Assembly (NCBI GenBank): GCA_023333565.1
Contig: JAJKFH010002749.1
Location: forward strand, 912,090-976,089
Length of the DNA stretch: 64,000 nt
Origin: Puffinus mauretanicus
Taxonomy: Eukaryota; Chordata; Aves; Procellariiformes; Procellariidae
Direction of reading: 5' to 3'
The position numbers and the translations under genes were made by a program. How positions within the stretch are numbered: the stretch's first letter is position 1; each line of letters starts with the position of its first letter. Shown here in pieces: positions 1 to 12,666 of this stretch. Below the pieces are notes generated by a model, which saw only the letters and a program-made list of their open reading frames with translations, did not search any database and had not been told where the DNA came from.

Positions 1-670
1 ATGAGAAGAGTTGGAGACATGCTTGGATACTTCCACTTGTAGATTAGAGATTTCCTTTTTTGGAGGTCTGCTTTACTGGCTTGTTTTTTCATTAAAAATG
101 AGACATGGTTTTGGTCTGTTGTTATCTTTTGTTCTGCCAGAAAACTGTAATGCATTAAGTCCTGCATGTAAAAAATGTTCGTTTGTTCTAAGTTTATTTA
201 TAGCTCACAGATTTCACATGATGAGGACTGTCAGCTTTAAGTCATCATAAAGAATACAAATTGAGTTCTGAGATTAGCTGTTGTATTTATTTTTCTAGTT
301 ATGATAACTAATTTATTTTGAATGTGTCAATTTTCATAAATGATATTCAGCTCATGGAGTACACACGACTCTGCTGTCTGTCATTTAGTGAGTTGCAAAG
401 CACATAAAAATAAAATGCATTTTTATCCTCCTCATAAAAGTTCTTTTTGAACCAGCAAGTTCTTGTTAACTTGTCAGCCAGAAAGGGAAACCACCAAAAC
501 TAACATGTAAATTGGGGGAGGAGGGAAGGGCTGCATTGTTTTTGGTGTGTGAAAATCAGCTTGAGATTTTTCCCAGCATCCTGAGTTCCTAAGCTCCTGC
601 ATCAAAATCAGAGAAGCCACCTGGGGGCAATAAAGTTAGACAGGTGCTTAAGCACGTTTTGGGAGCCTAC

Positions 671-710
671 GGCAAGGGGAAGGAATTTTGGGCAAGGGGA
701 AGGCGTTTTG
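671..710. repeat. Tandem duplication, 2 x 20 bp
   Basis: Two adjacent 20-bp copies (671-690 and 691-710) share GGCAAGGGGAAGG followed by a short variable part and TTTTG. They differ at two positions. This is a small local duplication with no evident function. Confidence 0.8.
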
Positions 711-3700
711 AACGGGATGCCACAGGCACGCGTGGCTGCTTCAGCTGGCAGCTGCCACTGCCCAGCCCCTTCCCCTGGCCCTGCGCTGCTCCGAAGGAAG
801 TAAACAGTTAAGGTTTGTCCCAAATCTGCTGTATGACCAGAGAATCCTGTTCGGACAAGAGCTAGGCAAACACCAAAGAAATAGACAGTTTGTTTTCCAA
901 ACCTCAGGCTTTCAGCCTAAAAGTGATTACAGTTCCAGTACTTTTACAGTAACTGTTAATAATGCAAAAGAAATCCTGGCATTAACCCTTTCCTGCAAGC
1001 TAAACCCCTGTTTACTAACCAGTCAGTCAAAAAAGTGGCAATGAGAAATAAAAGTGAAGCTAATACTTGGTCTAAAGTTGTGACCCTAGAAAGGCAGACA
1101 GTGCCAGAGGCTCCATGGAGTCCTCAAGGGTTACGCTGCCGCCCCTTTCTGTGGGTATCTGTTCAGCTACGGAAGGAAGAAGGATCAATATAAAACCCTA
1201 AAAGGATTGATGCCACCACGGGCGTTTAGTTTTCCTCTGGTGGACAGAGGATGGCTGTCATGAGAAATTTCTCATAAGCCCCACACTGCATTTTACTGAC
1301 AACCATCCTTGCCCTCCCTATGGTTGTCTGTGTGCAGGAAGGTAGGAGGAGGCTTCAAAATGGGCAAATTTTGTCTTGACTTTCATGCTAGAGTAATAAT
1401 CTAAGAACAGAGGCGTGAGTCATGTGGTTCCCCCCTCTGATGGCTATCTTTCACTTGGTGGTGCTCCACAAGTAATTCACGGGACGGTAATCCAGCCCTT
1501 CCTACCTGAGTTTGAAGCTGCTCTGCCTTTCCCCCTGGACCATGTTACAATTTTGTTGTGAAATTTTGGCCCAGTTTACCCTATTGCACAAAAAGACTTC
1601 CCTGCACTGGAGGGAGAGGAGGTGTTGGCACAGAGCCATTCACCAGCAGCTCTCAAGTAAAATGGAGTGGAGACATCTCGGAGCCTTTACAGCATCTGAG
1701 GTGCAGTCTCATACCGAAGGCATTAATGCCCGAGAATCTAATTCACAGGTTTGGTTCCTTGCCATGAGTCAGACATTTGACATGTTGCTGACACTTATTT
1801 TTTCAAGCATTCCCCAGTTTTAGGTTGTCCCAGTTTGGAGGCTGCTTTACTGGAGAGAATCGGGGGCTGAACCTCCACATTCTTGGTAAAATGTACTAGG
1901 AGAGTGGTCTCCTAAGAAAGAAAGAGATTTTTAAAAATACTGATTTAGATCATTTTGTAAAATGGAGATAATTACCTGGCGTGTTGTGAAGCACCTGAGT
2001 GCCTACAGTGTGGTTTGAGGTCTTTGTATGGTGGGACTAGAGATATGCAAGGTGTTGTTCTGTCCATCATCCCTGTAACAGCGGAAGAAATACAGATGGG
2101 CTTTATGGGTTTCTTCTTGTGCCTACGCTTTCCAGATTCCATCCTTTAATACATGAAATTGCAGTGCCATCCCATGTTTCTCCACCTGCCTCTGTGCAGA
2201 CTGTTACATTAATCATACAGGAATAGAGGTTGGGAAGACACTCCCAAGCTGGGCAGCCTTTCCCAGACCTAGAATTTGCCATGAGATAGGATGTATTGGT
2301 GTATGCATAGATGCATGAGATGAAGCTCAGCATAAAGTCATCCTCTGGCCCCACAGTGAGTTACCGCAGTGGGGGCTGCTGCCCCTCTGTTTCCCTCTAG
2401 CTATATAAAAATGCCAGGAAGAGGAAGAGATGAGCTTCCTCGTGCAGGTATGATCGCTGTGACCCCAGGTGTATCGCTGCCAGGGAGAGCGTGTCACTGC
2501 CCCTAAAGACAGCTGCAGACAGTGGGCACAATCTAGCACAATATTTGCAATTGCTTTCCAAAACCCTGCATCCTTGTCATTGTTAGAGCCTTAATTTGCT
2601 CAGCAGCTGGTGTGAGCCCAAGAAATCATTATGGGTTGATTTTATTGTTGCTATTGTTGTAATAGGAGGAGGGAATTAAAAACAAATGTCTGAGTGCTGA
2701 TGTTTGCCTAGAGTGTGAGACAGCACATTGATTTAGAGACTGATACATTACCCCAGATTGTAGCTGAACGCTTGAAAATGCCGAGCAGGAGGACTGCTGG
2801 GCAGTTGATGAGTGGTGTTTCAGCGTTGTGTTCAGAGTGGGATCCATACACAGAACCTCAACAGAGGTCAGCTTGGGCAGAGGCAGGACGGACAGGCTCA
2901 AACCACAGGGATCTCGCTGTTACAAGATGCTACACAGAAGGATCGTGGCTTGATGCACTTAGCATGACTTCTTTCACTGAGATGTGAGCAGGTGGTGGAT
3001 GGAGGAAGCCAGAGGGGGAAGAGGGACATCTGACACTGAAGAGAAAGCTTGAGGAAAAACAAACACCAATACGAGGAAGAGAAAATGTTGTGGAAAGAAC
3101 TCAGAAAAGAGAAATTGTGGACACGTGTGTTTATGTGGTTAATCATCATTGCCAGTTCTGCAGTCTCCAACAGGCAACAGCTCCCGTTCCCCTCTCAGCA
3201 GAAAAGGTCTCTGCCAGAGCTCCCCCACGGAGCCGCCGTGACGCTCATGGCTGCCCGAGAGAAAGTTCCTTTAAGTGACAGAAATGGTGGGAGGTCTCGT
3301 GTCATGGACTTGTTGTCTCAGGGTCTGGCACACAGCTGGCGAGTCTTCTGTCAGTGGTGAACATCTTCATTAATAAATGTAGCTTGAAGATGCCACTGCT
3401 TACAGCAGTGCACCCCGAGCTGGTGCCCCACACAGATGTGGCAGAACGCCTCGGGGGTAGACTTCAGCAGCTAGGGAGCCACCACGTTTCTTCTCATCTG
3501 TTGCTTTTAGCAACGTAGACTGCTGCAACTGCATTTGCTAGATCCTACAAATGGAGATAACGAGGATCAGCAATGTAGGGAGAGCTTCAGAATGAACATT
3601 GTGTGTTCACGTGTTTCAAGAGTGTTCACAACCACTGCAATGTCTTCCTATCTTGTCAAAGACTTGTAGACAAGTCTTAGTCTGAAGGAAAATCAACTCT

Positions 3701-5553
3701 CTTAAAAAAAAGAAAAAAAAAAGGAAAGTAAGATAAACAGTTGCCCCAGATAATTCTGCAATTAGTAAACTGTTTCAACCAACAGCACAGTATTTGTATA
3801 GTAAGATTTGAGGTCTGTCAATACCTAACAGTATTTTCTGTATTTAAGGCCTAATTCATACTGTCTATGTCAAATCTCTAGTGAAAAGAAACTGACAAAT
3901 ATGGCAACACAGTCCGATAGGGTATCAGCAACGTCCTGTAAGCTCCCTGCATTTCACACAAGAGTACAGATTTAGAGAGAGCTCTTCGCCATCAGTCCTT
4001 AAGTGAGGAGAAATAAATCTGCAAGAGAATAATTTCAAAAAGATAAAAATCATGTCATCAAGAAATTATTTTATAGTGTTCTTACACAATAAAAAATAGG
4101 CTCTCCCACATATTCTATGAAGTAATCATTTAGCACACAAAAGACATCTGAAGCCCTCTCTTTAACAAGATTTGGCTATTATACATATTTTATTTAAATT
4201 GATTTTTCCTTTAAAATGCACATGACTGTCATAGTCTCAGATACACGTTAGGATTAAGTATGTGCAAACCTGTGTGCACATGTGTTGACTGAAGTGCCTA
4301 GCCTTTTCTTCTGATTATGCGAACTTTGAGTGTTTGTCTTCTCCTAGGACAAGCTGTGCTTGGAAATTTCTTGTCTTTGTGTCGTTTTTCTGCCCCAATA
4401 TGGAAAAGCTCCTTCAGCATTCTTCTTCACCTCCCTCTCCAAAGTGTGAAAGGCAGTTCAGATATTTCCAACCCAGCATTTTTTTAAATAAGAAAATATT
4501 ATTGCATCAGGAGGAGTATGCTTATAGTGGAACATGGTGCTTGTTTCAGTGCATTTACTGTTGGCAAGCTCATTCCTGTTTTCTCCTATTCAGCTTTATA
4601 GTTGAATCTTGTGTCTCAGAATGCCCTGGAATTTCAGGGGGATCCTGTGGCCCCAGAATTCATGTTGTATCACAGTTTTACCTGCTTAGAGAGAAACTGA
4701 TTAATTGCACTGCTGCATTAATTGAAGAATTAACTAAGTTTTAATGCTGAGTTTATGTAGGATGTTGTACTGTAATCATATCTATGCCTTTTTGCCATGA
4801 ATCCAGTGAAGCTTAATTTTATAGCACGGAGCATTATAAGAAATTTATAATGACTAGGAAGATAAGCCAGTGCCTCGACACAAGCTTATTGGTAAGACAC
4901 TACTGGAAAATTTAAAATAATTGCCTCTAAATAGTAGAAAATCACTGCAACTAAGGAACACATGTTCATGTTTCTTTTGTAATTAAAGATACCTTAACAT
5001 TTCCTGATATGCCCTTGCTCATTTGATAGGCAGCATAGTACTCATCTTTGTCTGTATGCCTGGAGTCTTGCTGGATGGCATCATCCTCGATTGGTGTTAG
5101 ATGCCAAGATTTAAGCTGTGACCAGCAGACATCTTATTTGTGTTTGCTTTTCCCATGTCTTTCTGGAGTCATAGGAAAGCAAGATTATGGATTTCTGAAA
5201 GATTTTAGTGCAATGAACTTAAGCTGGGTTTTTAGACCAGGAAGAGCCTACCTCCTAAGCTGTATGGCTGTTTTTCAAGGAAAATGCAATTCTTTGAATC
5301 CTGGACTCTTGTGAAGTTTAGCCTCAGAAGTTGCTGCCTGTAACAGGAGAGACTTAACATCAGTCAGCCAGTCAGCATCATCTTGCCGCTGTGCAGGATT
5401 CCCTCTGAACACCCAGCGCTCCTGGTGCTGGGTGACGGTGAGGGGTAAGGGGCTAAGCGTTTGGGCAGGGAGGAAGTCAGGGAAAAGGAGTCTGGACGGT
5501 CGTTTCCCCGCTATAAAGTAATTTTATTGTTGCTTTTGTTATTTAATAAACAG

Positions 5554-5594
5554 AGCTACCCTATTAAGAAAAACAGCTACCCTATTAAGAAAAC
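5554..5594. repeat. Tandem duplication, 2 x 21 bp
   Basis: The unit AGCTACCCTATTAAGAAAAA plus C occurs at 5554-5574 and again from 5575, the second copy one A shorter. The copies are nearly identical, so the duplication is recent or copy number is still variable. Confidence 0.85.
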
Positions 5595-8500
5595 AAATCA
5601 ATTTTAATAAACAAAATTGTGTGTGTTTTGACATTTGCCAATATTAAATATAGAAAAAATGACAGGTGAGTAATTACAGCAAAAGAAGCATTACATACAA
5701 CCTGAAATATACACATCTTTTCTAAACTTAGGGCTGTTTGACATTTTGTAGTGTTGATTCTTGGTTTGTAATAGTCTAGTCATGTCCAGTTTATGTTGAT
5801 AAGTTGTCCTGTGCTTCTTACTGGTCTCCTTTAGGTAGATGGCAGATAGCAGTGGGTGCTGTTTTTGCAACCAAGTGTTCTTTTCTTTCCAGACTGCTGG
5901 GATTTCTCCTTTCTAATTTTCTATGTGTATGTTTAGTTAAAGTACTGTGTCTGTTCCAAGCTATGCAACCCTGCGTCAGCAACAACCCCATACATTCTCG
6001 GGTTATGCTTAGAAGAACTTGCTGTTAGTCTGTTTTATGTAACATATTTAACAGAGGATAATGCAAGGCTCTCCTGATAATACCTGGCTTTCTTCTGCAA
6101 CCCCAGGTAAACTGCAGAGAGCCTGAAGGATTTTCACTCTTGTCTTCAGATCTCTAGCTCCCTCAAAATTCAGTAGGTTTTCTATAAACATGGGAAAAGG
6201 TTTGACCCCATTGAAGAAATCCTGACTCCCATAACCCTGAACTATCCTCTTTGTTTTGCCTGTGCAGGATATGTAACTTTTCAGGACGGCACGAGAGTTA
6301 AAACGCTCAGATTTAGGCTCAATGAATGGAAATTAACAGGCATAACTCTGACTTGCAAGACTGGGAGTTACCTAAACATTTTGTTCTGTTTTAAAACAAA
6401 CATTTTTCTGTTAGCTTTTTCAAAATTCCCAAGGATCTTTGTTTCCAGCCACCTTATCTAAACAAATCAAAACAAATGCTGTGCACGCGTTGCTTGCTAC
6501 CACAATAAATGGCTTGTTTGCTTGTTTTAACTCGTGTGGTTGTGGGGTGGGTTTTTTTTGTCTTGTCTTTTGTGTTTGCCTGAGAAACAGCCTGAGCATG
6601 TAGGATGATGGGTCACCTCAAGTGCTGACAATATTTAAAATCAGTCCAGAGGAAGCTTCTTCAAATCGCCTTTGCATTTACGGAGAGGCAAGAGCCTGCA
6701 CAGGACCATTCCTATCGGGCAGTTGATAAGGGACTGCTCAGTTACCCCTTTGGTGTCCATGCACACATAACACGTGGGAGCACAAAGCAGCTGAAGATGG
6801 TCTGCAGCAGGGCAAAGTGGCTTTCTACTCTTATTGCAAGCGCGGGTCAGGCCAGCTTGAATTACCTCACCTTTAACACTAAGGAGAAGCTCATCTGCTT
6901 GCATACCTCTCCTGCGAGGGATGCTGAAACGAGTTTCAGGCTTTTAAAGCTCAGAAGATTGGAGGTGAAAAGTTTACTGTGAAGTGACTGTAGTACATGG
7001 CCACAGGAATCGCACTGGGTGGCAGTGGTCACATCTGCTGTCACAGCTTGTGGAGCGTAGTCTTTCACCCACCTCAGCACCCACAACAAAAGCGTGTAGA
7101 TAAGCCAGTGCTTTTAAGAGGTACTGAAAAAGCGGAGAAAAGGCGAGAGGGGAGAGGAAGTCTTTCCCCCTATATATGGCTTGCAACAAACATAAGTAAT
7201 TTGTCATTTTCGATTCCTTGTTTGCTTGCTAGAGTAGATAAGGAGATGAACAGCCAAATATTAACTGTAAGTATATGAGGAAAACAAGTAAGTGGGATGC
7301 TGTATGACCTTTCTCACTTGTTTTTCCAGCCATTTTCTTGTCGTGAAATCTTGCACTGTCAGCTGATTAGCGTTTATGGCTCCAGCCCTTGTAATTTTGA
7401 CAAGGTATTTTATGTTTGCCGTGCTGGGAGTAGTAACCATGCCACGTGCCATTTTCTCTCTGAATGGAGAATGGCCCCAAGCCCCAGTTTTCAGAGAAGT
7501 CAAGTGTAAACACATCTTTTAAGAAGTTTTACCTGTTCAGCATGGGAAATAAGAAGGAATGAAGACCATTTTATGCCTTGGAAATGAGTTTCGATCCAAG
7601 TAGCATCAAGAAAGGGCCTCCAGGTATTCTTTGAGTTGGCTTGAACACAAACTTTTGGTTTTCACCAGGGTTAAAGGTTTCTGAGGTGTGAGTCCTACTT
7701 ACATTACCCAATCCAGCTGCCAGCACAAGTACATGTTCATGCAAGTACAAGTACACACTGGAGGCATTTTCTTTCTGAAGAAGCTGTAGTCTTTCTCCAT
7801 CATGAGAGGACACAGTCCTGACAGCAAGCAGTGACAGAGCCTGGCGCTGGTCCCTTCCCCTGTGAAAGTGGGCAGCACTTTGCCACCGTGAGTCACCCAG
7901 AAAATGCAAAGCACTAGTGAAATGTGAGAGCCCTCTGCTCCCTCATCAAGGTTTAATGTGGCAATTTCCTCTCGAAAATTTATTTTGGTGGCCGTCCTTG
8001 GGTAATTCGTGCTGAGCAGTTATTCTCCTGCTGCTATGGCAGCAGACCAGACTTTGTCTGAAACGCAGGTGTTGGGTGGGGGGTCTGCTCTGAAAAGGAG
8101 AGGTTTGAGGTGTGAGCGAGCTGTCCATGCAGCCTATCCTCATAAATTGGTTTTATTTCTGTCTCATCCCAGTTGCCTTTATAAGAAGAACAGCAGGTCC
8201 GGTTACAGCACCAGGGGAAATTAAACTGACAGATCCAATTTGTTCTCATAAAATAAATAGAAGTGGCCTTTGGGTTTAAAGCGTGTGATTTCTGCAAAAG
8301 GAGGAGGAAGAACAATGAAGATTGCTCACCAGATTAAATTCTTTGTAATTGCTGGTTATCAAATAGCCACTTCAACATGAGGAAATATCCAAGAAAACAA
8401 TTTATTTTTAAAAAGCATTTTGCAAGAAAGAATTCTGTTAGATTGGCTTCCCTGGCTGCTATGAGCCCCCTCTGCCGAAAATTGAAAATTGGGTTGTGAT

Positions 8501-11500
8501 CAGGTGTGACCTGACCAGCATCATGGGTGGATGGGCACCCGCACAGAAAACTGCCTCCCCTCTCCTGACCTGTGCTCCCTGCATCTCCTCGCGCCGTGTG
8601 GGGCCACACAGAGAAGTCAGAAATGTTTTACCTGGAGAGAAGGCTGAAGAATGGAGCAGTTCACTGAAAAGCCACCGAACCAGCCAGTGACAGGGCTGGC
8701 ATTAATGGCCCTACCATATCTCCTGTATCTTTGTTGTTTTCCTCTGGATCCTTTGCACATGACATCCTCCAATGTTCACCGCCCATATTTATTTCTCTGC
8801 TGGCTTGATAGAGTAGATTTATAGAGGAGGTATTAGAAATGAGAAGGAGATCCTTAAAATGTTTAGTAAACTTTAGCAGTTGCATGCGCAAGGACCAGTT
8901 TTGCTTCCGGCAGCCAGCCTTGTGGGGCACTTTTCATTTTACAGTCCCAGACAGAGAGATCTGTGGAGATAATATAGTTTGAAGATAACGAGCTGAAATG
9001 GTGACTCTGGCCTCGTAAGACCTTCCTTCGTGTGCAGGCAACTTTGGTGTGATACAGAGGAGAGAGATAACACTTTCTCTAATGAGATAAGAAAAGACTG
9101 TTGGTACAGAAGGACGTAAGGGAATACTTCTGGTATTTGTTTTTTCTTCTGCTATTGCACATCTTGAATTTAGTGGTCATATAAGAGTGCCTGACAGGCT
9201 CAGCAAGTCAGCCAGGGTGTTTACTCCCTGAACAGGAAAGGGATGCACAAGAGGATTTGTCTTGTTTGCACCTCTTTTTTTTTTTTTCTTCTCCAAGCAC
9301 ATGTTTCAAGAATAGAATTAGCCCTTTGCAACAGGTTGTAATGATGACCCTGCGGTTCAAGTGGTGCAGTTATCTCCAGCGTGGGAGGAAGCTCTTTGGT
9401 CTGATAGGGAAGCATCCGTGTCCTGAGATAGCTGAAAGGGCTTGAGTTTATGTGACCGCTGTAGTTTTGTTACTGCTTAATCAGGAGGTATAACACTGCA
9501 AATCTCTGTTTCTGCCACATTTCTAAAGAATTCACGGTCCCTGCTTTGTTTAACCATAACCACAAGTTGCAGCCAGCAGCTAAAATCTGAGATGGCTTCT
9601 GCCAGAAATGCTCATAGCATAGACTGTGCCCTACATCCAGTGCCTCATCACGTATCTTGAAGGTTATCCACAGAGGAGGCCTGCTTTGAATTAAAGAAGT
9701 TTCCCAAAGTCACGAGGCCTTTGCAGAGAACATGGTGCCACCTACATCTTTTCCTTCAACTGGTTGAGCTGTTGCTTACATATCTCGTCTGCCTCTACAG
9801 GTGGCCTCCTGGCATGGACAGAAGCAGTCTTGTGGTCAGTCTTCCTCATTGATAAGTTTAATTCAGCACTAAAACTGCTTATGACCTGCCCTTCTGAGAG
9901 ACAAATTTGGCTGCAGACCTGAGGATCCTCGGATCTGCAGCCAAAAATAGGAGTTGTCTGCCTCACACTAGCTTTTCGTATACACAGATTTAGCCGCAAA
10001 ATCCAGCATCCTTGGCTTTAATGTGCATTTGTGCTGCAAATTTGGAAGATAAGAGGCCTGAAACTGGTAAATCACTTTTGAAATGCTCCTTTTTTCTCAG
10101 ATACTGAGGCCAGCATCACTCAGTCTTTTATAATCTTGCCCTTGATGTCTCCAGGAGAAAATACTTGCTGATTGTTCTGTGGATCTGTGATATTCATACA
10201 GACTCTCGACTGCATTTCAATCTTCGTACGCTTACTGCCTTTCAGTATGTAGAGGATGATGTAGAGGACCCAGGGCCCAGGGACTTAATGCTTACAGTCG
10301 TGCAGGAGAGGTGGTTTAAAATGCAGACATGTCAAGAACCTTTGCACTTCAAGAAGTTGAGAGGAATCATTTTAAAGTATTCTTGGACCACTTTGAGATA
10401 GGCTTCTGGCATTTTTATTTGTTTCTTGATTGTTCAGCCATTTCAAGTTTCTGTGCAAGCTTGTCATTTCAACCTAGAATACTAGAATTTTTTAATAAAC
10501 TTGAGGTTCTATTGGAAGGGACTAAAGCTTAACGGAAAAAAAAATAAAAACCAAAAACCAACTTATTTAAAGTTGATGGTAATGGTGGGTCTGAATTCCT
10601 GAGGGGGAAAAAGGTGGTTTATTTGAGGCCAGCTGTAGCAGAATAGAGTTGAACAGGGTGTAGTCTGCTGCTGTTGCTACTAAACTACACTGCTATACTG
10701 TACACAAGATCTTCATTACCAACAGCCCAGTTCATTCTTGCAACATACAAATATATTAAAGAAATGTTGTTATTCCTGTTTTCCAAAATTAATTGGTATG
10801 AGAAACAGATTATTTTTAAAAAAGCTATTTTCTAGTGCAACTCTTTTATGTTTCAATGAAAACTGGGCATTTGCATGTCAAGTGGGCAACTCCTATGAGT
10901 CTTAGCAAACAAGTGTCTTGAGCACCATCTCCTCCACAGCTGCGTAGTGCCGCAGTGACAGCTCTGTCCTCCAGTGACTTCAGGGCATGTGGGGCTTTAG
11001 ACGGTTGGTGGCAGGGAGAGTACAGGAGACAAGTGTCTTGTGACCTTCTGCTCCTTCACTGACTACAGGTGAAGCAGTAGTGAACTTCATATTTAATCAA
11101 TAAGGAGCTATAGAAATTGCATTTTAAATTTTAGTTATTGTTAAATTGCAGTTTAATAGAGAATTTAATTTCTCTGTGAGGCATTTATCCCTCGTGATAG
11201 TGCAAAATTCTTGGGAAAAAAAGGAAAAAAAAAAGCTAATACGGGAAAAGTTATAACTGTGTATTATAATATCTGCCCCTTATCCAGACAATATGAGAAG
11301 TGGTATATGAAAGCACACAGTATTTCCTGTCACTTCAGGCTCACCAAAGCCACTCTTAGTTTTATTTTAGGGCAGGGATGTTGAGTGTCTCTTCTTTTTT
11401 TCCTGTGAGAACCTTACTTCCATTCTGTTTTCATACATTCATTCAAGAGGTGACAAGGAGCTTCTTACCTACCCATTTTAAAACTGTAGAGGCTTGACTT

Positions 11501-12275
11501 GCCTCACTTAACATGGCTCAGGCAGGTGGTCAAGCATCGGATGAAGAGAGCTACCACTGCCTTCAAGGGTTCTCACGTCAAAAATACCGCTCCTGTTCTT
11601 TTTCATCATTGCTGGTAGAGGATGGCTGTGCCTCCCCTTTGCTGATGCCCTAGAAGTCATGAGAAAGCAAATTAATATCTTACGTAATTCTTCAGGTGAA
11701 TAAAATACGCTATTCCAACACTTAAGCTATGTCACCTATAGCAACACGTGTAAGGTGATGCTAAATTCAAGCCATTTTAACCCAAAGTCCAGAGGGCCTT
11801 CGCAGGGGGTGCCTTGTCAGCATAGCTCATGTTTTTAGCTTTAACTATCAAGCCTCCAGGAAACCTAATCCAGGGGTACTCAAATGTCACTAGCCCACAG
11901 GCAGCGGTAATGAACAAGTACTGTGCTGTAGAAAACATTGTGCTTTTTTTCCCAGTCACCCTCCCTTCTAATTTTTCTTAACGTTCGCTGTCTTCAGTTG
12001 TTTTCCACGTGGCTGACACATTCCCTACAGGCTGGAGACCACTGCCCTGACCTGAGTCTTCTGAAGCAGAAGGTTACCAAAGGTGTCCTGAGCACTTCAG
12101 TTAACGTCTAAGCCTCTCCTGGGGAAAGAATATATTCAGTCCTTTTTTTGTTTCCTAGTAGGTGAAAAATACTGCAAATTACTGCTTGGAGCTTGTGTCT
12201 TTCACAGCAGCCCTTCGTGTAATTGCTCCTTTCTAGTACAAAGCCAGCCACATGCTGTGTTGTTGGGTTGTGCCT

Positions 12276-12299
12276 CCCCCCCCCCAAAAAAAAAACCCC
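12276..12299. repeat. Homopolymer block C10-A10-C4
   Basis: Ten C are followed directly by ten A and four C. This is low-complexity sequence, prone to length error in assembly, with no functional reading proposed. Confidence 0.8.
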
Positions 12300-12510
12300 A
12301 AACCCACAACAGTAAACCCCTCCTTATGCTGAAAACAGGTCTTTGGGTCTGTTGCCAACATGATGCTTTTGAAGGGATCTCTAAGGAGGTGGCTCCCTTA
12401 CAGGTTAAGTGAAGTCATGCTCTTTTTGAGTAATGTGAACTGGCATTTTCCTTTTAAAACAGCCTCTTTGTGTGAATGGGCTGAGGGTGTGGGCTGCCTC
12501 TTCTTTTTTT

Positions 12511-12666
12511 TTTAAAACCAGCCCTCCCTCAGCTTATGACATCACAGCCCTGTAATGAGCTGGGGAAGGAATTTGACTTAACGAGCCAAAAAAAGTGAAG
12601 GCTGTTGTAGAAAACGACATTTTTTGGGTTTGCTTCAGAGTTTACAGGAACAGAGAGAGAGAAAGG
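12511..12666 (+). promoter_or_regulatory. Candidate alternative promoter and non-coding first exon (weak)
   Basis: A TATA-like TTTAAAA (12511-12517) precedes a CRE-like TGACATCA (12537-12544), and a purine-rich stretch ends at a good splice donor, AGG|GTAAGC, at 12666/12667. The only in-frame ATG (12536) meets a stop after about 20 codons, so an exon here would be 5' UTR. Splicing to the acceptor at 24757/24758 would leave the AKAP2 start at 24866 as initiator. This is inference from motifs alone; such combinations arise by chance in introns. Confidence 0.15.
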
